A DNA stretch of 64,000 nucleotides from Callaeas wilsoni (taxonomy: Eukaryota > Chordata > Aves > Passeriformes > Callaeidae). The notes under the pieces were generated by a model. It ran no database searches and had not been told where the DNA came from. It saw only the letters and a list, made by a program, of their open reading frames with translations. Location of the stretch: the NCBI GenBank assembly GCA_013398955.1, contig VWPU01000894.1:1-64000 (forward strand), read 5' to 3'. The translations under genes and the position numbers were made by a program. Below, piece after piece: positions 25,424 to 35,858 of the stretch (its first letter is position 1; each line of letters begins with the position of its first letter).

Positions 25424-25952
25424 AAGGTCAGTGAGGAATTGTGGTCATGAGCTGGGTCCTCTGACTCGTGTTTTCAGGCAGAATGAAGATGACACTTGAT
25501 AGAAAATACAAAAACTTTTAAGAATTGACAAAATTACATCTTTGCTGCCTTTTGAGGAATTCAACCCTCCCTCATCAGGCTATAGGTAAGTTGGAAGGTC
25601 TTATTTGACCACTAAATGCTAGAACAGTTCCCTAATATCAGCTTTCCAAATCTCTTTTGTTTTCAGTTTTCAAATGTATTGTTTCCCATCCAGCCTCAGT
25701 GGCCATAGTGGACCATGTGTTTCTAAGCTTCAGGCTGGACCACTGGGGTTTACATTACCTGAAGTTGAATGTGAACCTGAGGCAAAGACTCCATCTGGTA
25801 CCTGTTGAACAGTGCAATGTTCCATGGCTCAGCCTGTGCTTGTATCTTGCCGTTGGCTTTTCGCTGGCTCCTGATGCTACTGCAAGGTCTGCATTCTGAC
25901 TTTCAAATGATTTGATGATGCATATCCTGGAGACGTATCAGAAATTTGATTT
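25424..25952. other. Unique non-coding DNA
   Basis: Nothing is recognised. The LTR below is inserted at its right end. Confidence 0.45.
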
Positions 25953-25992
25953 TGTGAGATATGACGGTCTCACGCCATTAAAACTTAACAAA

Positions 25993-25998
25993 TTTATT
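25993..25998 (-). promoter_or_regulatory. LTR polyadenylation signal AATAAA
   Basis: TTTATT on the plus strand, 40 bases inside the LTR 3' end, where a retroviral polyadenylation signal is expected. Confidence 0.7.
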
Positions 25999-26152
25999 AA
26001 AAACCACAACTGGGAACAAAGAAGCCAGGGATAAGCCCAAGACTCCGGGTGGCAAGGCAGACAAAAGCAGTGCGTGCAATGCTGGGTGCTCCCCTCACAG
26101 ACCAGCCGTCGTCCAAACGGCGAAGGACCTCGTGCAAGACACCAGCACAGTT

Positions 26153-26158
26153 CTTATA
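26153..26158 (-). promoter_or_regulatory. LTR TATA-like box
   Basis: TATAAG on the minus strand, about 155 bases upstream of the polyadenylation signal, in the correct order for an LTR promoter. Confidence 0.55.
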
Positions 26159-26530
26159 GACAGTCCTTGCTCTCTGATTGGTTGGTTTTTCAATCCGCCG
26201 CCTGATGGGTCCTTTTCACTCGACACTGGTTGGCTCGTTTCTAGGGCGATTCCTGACCAATCATTTCCCCAGAGTCCCCCCCGACTGGCTGAGGTCTGAC
26301 CCAATCAGAGTCCTGAGATCACCATAACGCCGTGACTTCATCCCTGGAATTTTCAGGAACCTGGCTCAGCGTCGCCATCTTGGCAGCCCCCCCCTTCATT
26401 GATTAACATTGAACATCAATTAAATACAACATTTAAACCCAAACAAACCTGATTACAACATCCTAGCCCACTTTGAGCATTAATTTCTTAAACATTATTG
26501 AACCTGCAGCATTACATAAGGAATAAATAA

Positions 26531-26643
26531 AACATTTGAACTAGGTAAACCTGACCTTAACAATTGAACCCTTTAAACCTCATTAACATTTGAACTTAAA
26601 TAAACTTAATCTTTAACAATTAAACTCATTAACAACATTAACC
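26531..26643. repeat. Degenerate tandem array in LTR U3
   Basis: Successive units each begin AACAWTTRAAC-like: 26531-26558, 26559-26584, 26585-26614, 26615-26630 and a partial unit at 26631-26643. The first three also share a TAAACCT/TAAACTT core about 16 bases in. Unit lengths are 28, 26, 30, 16 and 13 bases. Confidence 0.7.
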
Positions 26644-26695
26644 AGGGTAATTTAGTACCTTAGTTTTAATGAACCTTCAAAAATTATTCATAACA

Positions 26696-27370
26696 GATTC
26701 CACACAGAATTCACACAGAATTCACGCTGTGACCCTGTGGGGCAAAATGAATCAGTGAGCATAGGCCTGACCATAAACCATCCTTAGTTAACAGAATCAG
26801 CTTTGAGGCAACCTTTTAGAGGAGATTAAGTCATTTGGCACTCTCTGAGAGTGCATTTGGCACTCTCTACCAAACATCTTTAAAATTTTTTCTTCAAAAA
26901 TTACTTCCCTTCAAAAATACGGCGCAGGTTTTGAGAGTTTTGTGTCCTTTCCTAATATTTCCTAACCAAGTGGGAACATGAGCTTTGCCAAACAGAATCG
27001 TGAGCTCAGAAGTTATGAAGGGAGTCCCCCAGGCAGTTTTGTACCTCAGGTTTCTTAAGCAAAAGGAAAATCAGCACCTCAGCCTGTTCTGCTTCATGCA
27101 CAGCAGCACTGTTCAGTGTCTGAGTCATCTTCTCCTTCCTGTTCTTCCTCATATGGCCACCACTTTCTGTTTAAAGAAGGTTGCAGTGGGTTTCTTGAGA
27201 AAGAAGCCAATTTTACTGATGAGGAAGAAGTTACTCTGAAAAAAAGCTCAGACTACAGCCAGCATGGTACTAGCTGGTTATGCCAACAAAGTCTTGAGAA
27301 AATGCCCATAGCAAACTGTATTTAATCTCCTGTGGAAACACTCAACTGAGACATCTGCAGCAGCACTTTC
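26696..27370. other. Unique non-coding DNA
   Basis: It contains a 15-base direct repeat (catttggcactctct at 26832-26846 and 26854-26868). Open frames at 26985-27325 lack any domain. Nothing else is recognised. Confidence 0.45.
26701..26722. repeat. 11-bp perfect tandem pair
   Basis: cacacagaatt occurs twice back to back, immediately outside the LTR flank. Confidence 0.9.
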
Positions 27371-27440
27371 TAGAATCATAGAATCGCTAAGGTTGGAAAG
27401 GAACTCCAAGATCATCAAATCCAACCTTTACCATGTCTCT
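27371..27440 (-). mobile_element. CR1 LINE, terminal ~70 bases
   Basis: The reversed tail 'tagaatcatagaatcgctaa' is followed by 'ggttggaaaggaactccaag' and 'atcatcaaatccaacc', the CR1 end of the 'gagtccaacc' branch. Confidence 0.9.
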
Positions 27441-29385
27441 TGACAGATGCCTCCTTATGATAAGGCCAAACATTTTTTGTGGCATAACACAAAAGCTCCA
27501 TCTGCTCCCTGCACAGAGCCTGAGGACAAAACAGCACAATTTCCTTAAGCATGAGATAAACTGATCCTACAGGAAAGCAACTGCAGAGTTTTTCCTGTGG
27601 TAAGTTTCAAGGGAATATACACTAGAGCAGGCTAGGGTTTTTTGCCAGTTATACTAAGAAGTCATCAAATTTGACTGTGAAACCAAAACTAAATACTCCT
27701 CCCCATCCAATGCCCAGCTCCTAGGACACAGGCACCAAAAATTATCCACATGAGTTTCTATAATCTCATTAGGACTTGGCTTCTAAGTTATGTTCATCAT
27801 CTTCATCTTGGTGGTTGAAAACACTAATTGTTCAAAGCATTTTGGGGAGGAAACAGAGAGCTGATGGATATTCTCTACCCAGTTGTCCAATACTGAAGGA
27901 AAGGCAGCATGGCCAGGCAAAGTCCCAGCTCATCAGTGAGCCGTTCTGTATTTGACTCTGGCTTATGTTGATCACTGAAGCTGTCTAGTGACCTCTTCTT
28001 TGCTGCTCTTCCCAATCCGAATCCTTGCCTACTTTGTACAGTCTTCTAGACAAGGAGGGCTCTTCTTGCCCAATCATATGCATCCTGCTTAATACAGTAG
28101 TCTAAAACAGACATGGCTATTTTATACAGTTATCCCTGTCTATTCATGGGGCCTCACCAGATGTAACTCACCTCATTTATTCTAGATGTATTAAGACAAA
28201 AATTCCACAAAAAAAAAAAAACCAGAGTGGGCTAAATTTCAGCTCTAGCTGGGCTATTCAGATATCCCTCTGATCCAAATTAAAATAAGAAGTAGTAATT
28301 GATAAAAACAGGCCTTGGTCAATCAGTGTGGGAAGAGGATTCCGAGCCCCAGAGATTTAGGTGGTTAAAATCTCTTGTTTAAGTGGTTTAAACTATTTTA
28401 TGACCCAGACCCCCTGTTTTCTCCCCCACAAAACCTTCTCCACTGGATGTATATTCCTCAAACACAGGCCCACATGGCAAAAAAATGAGGAATACTTTCC
28501 TTTTCAGCCAACTCAGGGTATTTTCAGGGAGGAGAAATGCACCCATCAGTCAGATGAGTTGTCTGTCCGTACATCGGGGTGACAGCCACTTTGTTATATT
28601 GATAGATTCTAACGGGGTCTGAGAGTAGACTTACTCACTGATGCGATTCATTACACTTTAACGTACGATGCTCTCTCACTGCTGTCTAGAAACATTGACT
28701 AAGTAGAAGTCCAGCATACTGATTTATTGGAGCTGGCAACTCGAGTCCAATGAAGAACCTAATGCAGGGAACTTTTTGCCAATACACAGTAGCTTTGTTT
28801 ACTCAATAGAGGATGTATCCGTCTTTCAGTTGGCATTGATTGCTCTTCCATTTTTTTTCAACATGCCCAGGTTGTAAAGAGAAAAAAAAGAATCCCATCA
28901 CAGAAAGTGATTTATTTTGGTAGAGTAAAAAATGTTAAACCCCTCCACAGATAAACCAAACTGGGTGAGATAGAAATAACTGTCTCTTCTGTAGCATAAG
29001 GATTTTAATTTGAAGCACAGCTCACAGAGCTGATTATTTCCTGGCTTACAATAGAAATATTCATTCAGACAGAAGCAAAAGGCCATCATTTTTCTGCTCT
29101 GAAAGGCCTTGAGTGTCATAATGGAAGGAGATGAGGAATGAAAACAACAACCGTGTACTGGTACACAAATTACCAAGAAAATCATGAAAGAGGATGGAAG
29201 AAACCCATGGAAGACTTCAACTTTCAGACACACACATGAATACCTACAAGCCACCTGTGGTAGGATGAAGGGCTCAAGCATGAGGAACATCTGATCTGGC
29301 TTTGGACAGAGGGTTTGTGCTCTCACATGACAGACATGGAGATCACAGGGGACTGCCAAACACCTTTTTCTATGTATTGATCCTA
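27441..29385. other. Unique non-coding DNA, including a CpG-retaining block
   Basis: A poly-A run lies at 28209-28220. The part 28566-28821 keeps eight CpG pairs in about 256 bases, unlike its CpG-poor surroundings (see findings). The 164-codon minus frame 28898-29392 is judged a chance frame. No other repeat is recognised. Confidence 0.45.
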
Positions 29386-29575
29386 TAATCACAGAATAAC
29401 AGAATGATTGGGGTTGGAAGGAATGTTAAAGACCATCCAGTTCCAACATCCCTGCCATGGGCAGGGACACCTTCCACTAGCACAGGTTGCTCAGCGCCCC
29501 ATCTAGTCCGGCCTTGGACACTTCCAGGGATGGGGCAGCCACAGCTTCTCCGGGCAACTTGTGCCAGGGCCTCAC
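29386..29575 (-). mobile_element. CR1 LINE 3' end
   Basis: The reversed tail 'ataatcacagaataacagaa' is followed by 'gttccaacatccctgccatg' and 'ggcagggacaccttccacta', then the 'cttccagggatggggcagcc' block. It is truncated at 'gtgccagggcctcact'. Confidence 0.95.
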
Positions 29576-30145
29576 TGATGTTTAGTTCAGGTCAGGACAC
29601 ATTTAATTTATTAAAAATTTTAATGACACAAAATAAATATTTTATTAACCAATTCAGCTATTCCTCTGTCATATGCACAAATCAAAACCAGGGATCTTTG
29701 GAAAGTAAACTGGAAATTCTCAGAAAATTTGAAGCTTCAACAAAAAATAGGAAAATGTTCTCTGATAGCCTCTCATGGAATTATTTTCATTTTTTACTGA
29801 ACTCTGGTGAATAACTATAGCACTCCACACCTGAAGAGCCTGGAGTGTTACATAGACAGTAAACAATAAACCAAACAGTGCAGTAGGCTCAATCAGGAGA
29901 TGGATGTTATCTGTTCAAGAGCTGTTTGAGGCGGCAAGATCAGTGACACTGGTAACTTGAGCTGGGTTTTCATTTTCCAGAGAAATAAAGCAAATTATTG
30001 CTGCCTATATTTTCTAGAAACTGGGTCATTTGTTAGCATGCATCTATAAATGGAAGGTTAGATGTGCAGGTTGAAGAATCATTCAAATACCGATTGACAA
30101 GACAAAAATGAAAAGGAAATAAAACTTAGCAAGTGCTTTTTAATT
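29576..30145. other. Unique AT-rich non-coding DNA
   Basis: Nothing is recognised. Confidence 0.45.
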
Positions 30146-30342
30146 AGGGTGGTGAGGCCCTGGCACAGGTTGCCCAGAGAAGCTGTGGATGTGCCTTCCC
30201 TGGAAGCATTCAAGACCAGGTTAGATGGGGCTTGGAGCAACCTGGGATAGTGGAAGGTGTCTCTGCTCATGGAAGATGGATAGAACAAGATGATCTTTGA
30301 GGTACCTTCCAACCGAAACCATTCCATGATTCTGTCACTCTG
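30146..30342 (+). mobile_element. CR1 LINE 3' end
   Basis: It runs from 'agggtggtgaggccctggca' through 'gatggggcttggagcaacct' to 'ccttccaaccgaaaccattc', with the tail catgattctgtcactctg. Together with the minus copy at 29386 it forms a facing pair 570 bases apart. Confidence 0.95.
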
Positions 30343-32408
30343 CACATAAGTATGATTTTTGTTGCTTGTCTAAGAATGGGCCAGAATGTGCTGTCCCTTT
30401 GGAGAAAGAGCTTAAAAAATATCTCTTGACTTTAATTTTTCAGAACAGCTTTGATATTTGTAGCAAGGCATCTAACCCCCCACAAGAGCTTATCTGTTGT
30501 TTGTTCTTCAGTCAGATAACTCAAGCAGGACAAGCTGTCTTGTAGGGAGTTATTTTGGTGCCATGGAGTTAGCATTGGTCTGGAATCTCCCAGCTGACAA
30601 TAAACATCTTAGTGTTGAAGCGAGATCTGACAAGATAAGCTGGATTTCTGACTGACAGGCACTTTATTTGCAACTATAAAAGCCACACCAAACTTTCACA
30701 AAGTGGAAATCTTCTGCGCATTTCCCTGGAAAAGCGTGGAGTTTCTCCCGTGAGCAAGGACATTGCTTTATGGTTCCTCCCAGGGGCTGAGTTAAGGAAT
30801 CTATACATTATCATCATTTTGTTGTAAGTTACATTCATCTCCTAATCAATACCATTTATTTTGCTAGATTTACTATAGATACCTTGATCTAGTGCACTGT
30901 TTTATGTTATGCTGTAATCTATTAGTAATTCTTCTAGTTTTAGACTGTGCAGTAACTCTGATTAAGATCTTTCATCTGTTAGCTCTTATCTGTTTAATAA
31001 ATAATCATTTTTATAAATAGCTCTGATTAGCCACCATTAAAACTTGTGAGCCAAAGTGGTTCCTTAAATTCAAACTGTTCCCAAAAATCTGAGGCAAGGA
31101 AGGATTTACCTTTATTTAAAGCCCTTTCTGTGAAAGAGTTCAAATACAACAAGGAATTCTTCCTGACCCTCGGAGTAAGCAGCAGGGCTTCTTTAGTAAA
31201 CTTTGTCTAAAGCTTCCACTCTCCCTGACAACTTTTACTCCTAACTGCTCGCCCTGGGCTGGGCTGATGTAAATGAAGCCACTCACAGAGCATTTCTTGG
31301 TGCTTATCTGCAGCCTCTGCCACTTGAAAAGTCTACATTTTTTTGTTTCCTAGCCCACAAAACACCAAAAGGACAACTTTCTGTGTCTGCTTTCTCAGGA
31401 GCAGAGAGACAGGAGACAACAAGGGGGATTTTCAGCCTTGCCCACATGTTCTTGCAATGTTCCTCAGGGCTTATGAGCATTCCAGCTTTTACAGTAACCA
31501 AGGGAAATGCAGAGGTTGTCATTGAAGGGACACAGAAGTCTGGGATGTAGAAATTTATAGCAACGACACAACATTTATATTGTGAGGCACTTTCATGCTA
31601 AGCAGGCGGCACACCTGCTCAGTTAAGCTGGGTCACAGTTATATCCCACCATGAAACACTAAGAGTCCAAGGGTTTCACTTTCTCTCCTCCATTTGTTCC
31701 CAAAATCAGGTTTGGAACATGAAGAGAACACCTCCAGAATCTCTATCAGAAACTAAATCTACAAGCTGATATTCTGCTTTGTTTATCCACACGGAACAGC
31801 AAAGTTCTTTGTAGGACTTTAGTCTTGGTAACAGATAGAAGGTGTAGGAATTAAATCTTATATGTAGACAACTGCCAAACTGAGCAGTTTTCAGTGAAAA
31901 ATGTGTCAACAAAAAAACTCCAGAATCCAACAGAGTTCATGTGGTTTCTGGTAAACCACATTACCACAGCATCATAATTCTGGATAAAGGATTCTCCAGC
32001 TCCACATTTCACTCTACATATATTTTGCTAATTTTTCTCTCTGCAAGTGAAACAACTCTCTCCAGGAACAAAGCAAAAAGAATCTCTTGGCATTCAAAAA
32101 ACCTTTAGAAACAGTTAATACGTGCTGCAAATTGCACTTTGCACACACCACCCCTCCCACGCAGACAGCAATGAACACTTAATGCCCCAGGAGTGCAAGG
32201 AGGCAATTCCTCGTAAATGTTAAGTGCTGCCTGTTGCTGCCTTCGAAATGTCATTTCCAACAGTTGTGATTGAACGAGCAAGTTCTGCTGCATCCTTCCC
32301 CCACCAGCTCTCCTACATCCTGACACATCTCCCTGAATTCATATCAGTGTGGAAATGTGCTGCATCTCTGACAGGCATGTGAGGGGGCTGAGTGGAGTCC
32401 ACTAATGC
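30343..32408. other. Unique non-coding DNA up to the assembly gap
   Basis: No repeat, exon or RNA gene is recognised. AT-rich patches occur at 30890-31020. Confidence 0.45.
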
Positions 32409-32698
32409 NNNNNNNNNNNNNNNNNNNNNNNNNNNNNNNNNNNNNNNNNNNNNNNNNNNNNNNNNNNNNNNNNNNNNNNNNNNNNNNNNNNNNNNNNNNN
32501 NNNNNNNNNNNNNNNNNNNNNNNNNNNNNNNNNNNNNNNNNNNNNNNNNNNNNNNNNNNNNNNNNNNNNNNNNNNNNNNNNNNNNNNNNNNNNNNNNNNN
32601 NNNNNNNNNNNNNNNNNNNNNNNNNNNNNNNNNNNNNNNNNNNNNNNNNNNNNNNNNNNNNNNNNNNNNNNNNNNNNNNNNNNNNNNNNNNNNNNNNN
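32409..32698. other. Assembly gap (290 Ns)
   Basis: A run of 290 unknown bases. Its right edge opens directly into a (GGAGA)n repeat. Open frames called across it are meaningless. Confidence 1.
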
Positions 32699-32727
32699 GG
32701 AGAGGAGAGGAGAGGAGAGGAGAGGAG
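32699..32727. repeat. (GGAGA)n microsatellite at gap edge
   Basis: About 5.6 copies of a GGAGA pentamer, all-purine on the plus strand, begin at the first known base after the gap. The array therefore probably extends into the gap. Confidence 0.92.
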
Positions 32728-33652
32728 TTCACATGCCTGGAAGAATGCAGGGCAATTTCACCTGATTTTGCTCTGTAGGAGTCAGACTCCCTAAGGTTAT
32801 TTACTAAAACACATTTGATGAGCTAGAAGCCCATTTCCCTCGCTGCATGTACAGGCAGTGTAAGCAAGCAGTTCAAGGTTCGAAATGTGCATAGTAAAAA
32901 CATAAAACCCACATTTAAAAAGTAAAGCTGTATTTCAGAGTTTAAATTTTTATTTTTATCATGTATATCATTAATAACATATTGACAATACTGCCTTTTA
33001 ATAAAAGAAAGTTAGACTAAAAAGCATCTCTGCTGTAGGCAGACATTTTGAAGAATGCAATGTAAAAGGCAACAGTGAAGAGGCTGATCTTCCTAATAAA
33101 GCATAGAACAGCTCAGGATCATCAAATCATCAAACACCAGAAGGGGCACAGCCCTTCTTGGGCTTCAGCAGGAATCCTTTGCCTGTCTGCACACACAGCC
33201 CAGTGCTCTGAGCACCGTTACAGTTAGAAATGCTGATTTTATGTAAATGTAACATAGTCCAGCTTGGTTACTTCAGTATGTTCCACCTAATAAAAGTGCA
33301 TCCTTAATAAATGTGGTAGAATTTTTGTTTATCCAGAGAAGTCCAGATGAAAGACTCTACATAAACAGTAAAGCTATTGTAGAATACTATACTAGAAAAT
33401 TTCTTCATGGCTTTTTCAAAAACAAAAGGGAAGATTCTGATCAAGTATGGATAACTTCTGGATAACTTGAGATTTAAGAAATTTGTAATGAACAATGATT
33501 CTTTTTTTACTGTGCATCCTAAAGTTTTATATACTGTCTCTTATCACTTTCAAACAGCTGCTTCCTTCAGCTTAAGAGATTTCTGAACATTAGTGAAGGA
33601 TGAGACTTACAAATTTAGAAATTATTTGGGGAACTTCCCTGTGTAAGTAAAG
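32728..33652. other. Unique AT-rich non-coding DNA
   Basis: Nothing is recognised. Confidence 0.45.
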
Positions 33653-33880
33653 TCATAGAATGATAGAATAGTTTGAGTTGGAAGGGACCTTAAAGATCAT
33701 TTCACTCCAACCCCTGCCATGGCAGGGACACCTTCCACTAGTCCAGGTTTCCAAGCCCTGTCCAGCCTGGCCTTGGATGCTTGGGACATCCAGGTCTTCT
33801 CTGGGCAGCCTGTTCCAATGTCTCAACAATCTCACAGTAAAGATTTTTGTTCCAATATCAAACCTAAACCCGCCATTCTG
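33653..33880 (-). mobile_element. CR1 LINE 3' end
   Basis: The reversed tail 'tcatagaatgatagaatagt' is followed by 'gttggaagggaccttaaaga', 'ccatggcagggacaccttcc' and the 'aatctcacagtaaagatttt' block. The usual 'cttccagggatggggcagcc' block is shortened by a small deletion near 33780-33795. The minus frame 33835-33653 is an ORF2 C-terminal remnant (LLRHWNRLPREDLDVPS). Confidence 0.95.
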
Positions 33881-35634
33881 GGCAGATCAACAGCCCATGA
33901 GGTCTGGTATTTGTCTCACAAATCACGTACAGCAGAGGAAGGAATTTCTTGTCATTAATTAGGGTGTTTATTACAAAATTGTGCCTACCAGCATTTTTGA
34001 TTGTATTTAAAAATCCACAGATCTGTATTCACTACATTCCTTGTCTAAAAGATTGTTGGTCTTTTTTTACATGAAAGTAATCATAAAGTTAAAATTTAAA
34101 AGTAAGACTAGAACAGCACACTAAAATAGATTTAAAGGAGTTTGATTTGCCAGTTCTTCAAACATTTTTAATTGGCATGGTTCCACTACAGTCCACTGAA
34201 GGATGGTGAATTTTAGCAGCTGAATGTCTAAGAAATGTCTGAAAAAGAAAAGGAGGCCATGGGAGGCTACCTGTGTGTAAACCCTACAGAAACAGGGGAA
34301 CCAGAGGGACTGTTTATGATGGGTAAGGAGGGCTACAGCAATTTAATTTCCAGCCAATATGCATGGGATTCCAGAGCATGGGATTCCAGAGCATGGTACC
34401 TGACAGGAAAATTAACTGGAACCACTGTGCTAATGTTCCAGTGGTTTGTAACCCCCCCAAGCAGTCTGAGTGGTGCAACAAGGCTGAAGGAAGATACAAT
34501 GAGTTTGCCCTTTGACCAACATTGCTTCTTACAATCTGACACTAAACTCATCTCTGGAAAGTGATCCTGGCCTTGCTAGTTCCTCAAGAAGTCTTCTAGG
34601 AGCATCCTCCACATCCCAAATATTGGTTTAAGTAAAAGAGAAAACTTCAGAATAACAGCAAGTCTCAAATGAAGCTCACGCACAGTGAAGGCAATAAACA
34701 ATCTTAAACACCAAACCAAACTGTATCAAAAAACCCCGAACTCCTGTTGTGAAATGAACTCTTCTTTTTTTACTTTAATTGCAGCTCTCAGCAGGCACTG
34801 TGATATAACACCCTGTGAGATACTTGATAATAAACTCAAACAGTCTCATTTTCATTTCTTTACCCATTAAATAGATGATCACAATTGGAAAGAAGGAGAA
34901 CAATTCTCAGCATAGAATAGTTCATTATGGATTTGTCCCATCCTGGGCAGATTCCCTCTGGGGTGGGGGTTAAGTTGCTACCAGATTGGGTGGATGCCAT
35001 TTCGACCAGTGCTTGTGGTTCTTAGAAAGATAATTCCAGTCAGGAGTGGCGTGAATTTTCATTTTAATGCCTCCTGGGTTCCTTCAAGGTTCTGGTCAGA
35101 GAGCATGCAGTTGTGTTTAGTGAAAACCTCATTAAAGATTAATCCAGCAAAGACTGGCCATAAACATTTACCACTGTAATTTCATAAAAGTTAATGGTGT
35201 CAGTAAACAGGAGGCTGGAACAAGCCAGGCTCCACAAGTCATGGTGGGGAGGGAACAAATCCCAGGCTGGAGCAGCAGCTTGCAAACACGTGGCAGGACT
35301 TGCTTTGCATGTGGCATTTGGAAAGTGGGAATTGTTCCCAGTGGGAAAGGCTGAAGTGGATTCTGTCTCTTGATTTGCTTAGGAAAACGATTGTTTGTCC
35401 CATCTGTTGTGAGGAAATGGTTCCCTACAGAGAGAGGCTCCAGTGCAGGGGTGGAGCTGGCCCTGGGGAGCAATACAAGACCCAGGCAAGTCAGCTACAC
35501 AGCTTTGCTATGAATTTGTGGTGGTGGATGTCCTTCTCCTGGCAGCCGTACCTGAGCAGGGAAAATTAATTCATCGGCTGCATTCAAAGGGCAGTTTGAG
35601 AAAGGCATTTAACAAACATAAACTGGGAAAGTAC
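33881..35634. other. Unique non-coding DNA
   Basis: It holds the 15-bp tandem repeat at 34361-34396. No exon or known repeat is recognised. Confidence 0.45.
34361..34396. repeat. 15-bp tandem repeat, 2.4 copies
   Basis: gcatgggattccaga occurs at 34361-34375 and 34376-34390, followed by a partial gcatgg. Confidence 0.93.
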
Positions 35635-35858
35635 CCAAATAATGATGTTTGATGGCAGGGAATTTCTTACTGAACAGAATCCCTTGTTGAATTCCAGTTG
35701 AAATTGTTGCAGCCCCACTCACAAATAACATTTTTCTTTCCTTTCTGTTGCCATTGCTGATGATAATTCATTGCATACTATTTATTTTGTGCTAATATTA
35801 CGTACACAATGAGACAAAAAGTTATATTTTCCCTTAGAAAAGCAGCCTGAAGTACAGA
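35635..35858 (+). repeat. Diverged direct duplicate, copy A (~220 bp)
   Basis: It aligns along nearly its full length with 37407-37621 in the same orientation, at roughly 80-85% identity by eye. Shared blocks include atggcagggaatttctt, ttgaaattgttgca, ttattgcata/ttcattgcata and ttttcccttagaaaa. Copy A has about 9-10 extra bases. Similarity stops sharply at both ends (ccaaataat on the left, tgaagtncaga on the right). It has no CR1, LTR or coding features. Confidence 0.85.

Larger units (their letters stand above)
25953..26695 (-). mobile_element. Solo LTR of an endogenous retrovirus-like element
   Basis: On the minus strand it starts TGTTATGAATAATTTTTG at 26695 and ends ATCTCACA at 25953, the canonical TG...CA termini. 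A TATAAG box lies at 26153-26158 and an AATAAA signal at 25993-25998, giving a U3 of about 500 bases, an R of about 140 and a short U5. The bases flanking it are GATTT (25948-25952) and GATTC (26696-26700), a 4-of-5 match consistent with a 5-bp target duplication with one later change. No internal viral genes adjoin it, so it is a solo LTR left by recombination. The U3 contains a degenerate repeat array (26531-26643). Exact class (ERVL- or ERVK-like) is not assignable without a search. Confidence 0.85.

Noticed and set aside
28898..29392. 164-codon minus-strand open frame rich in Cys and Phe
   Set aside because: It starts next to a CR1 tail, has irregular cysteine spacing with no zinc-finger pattern, and no family resemblance.
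32313..32794. Open frames crossing the run of Ns
   Set aside because: The apparent length comes only from unknown bases read as X.
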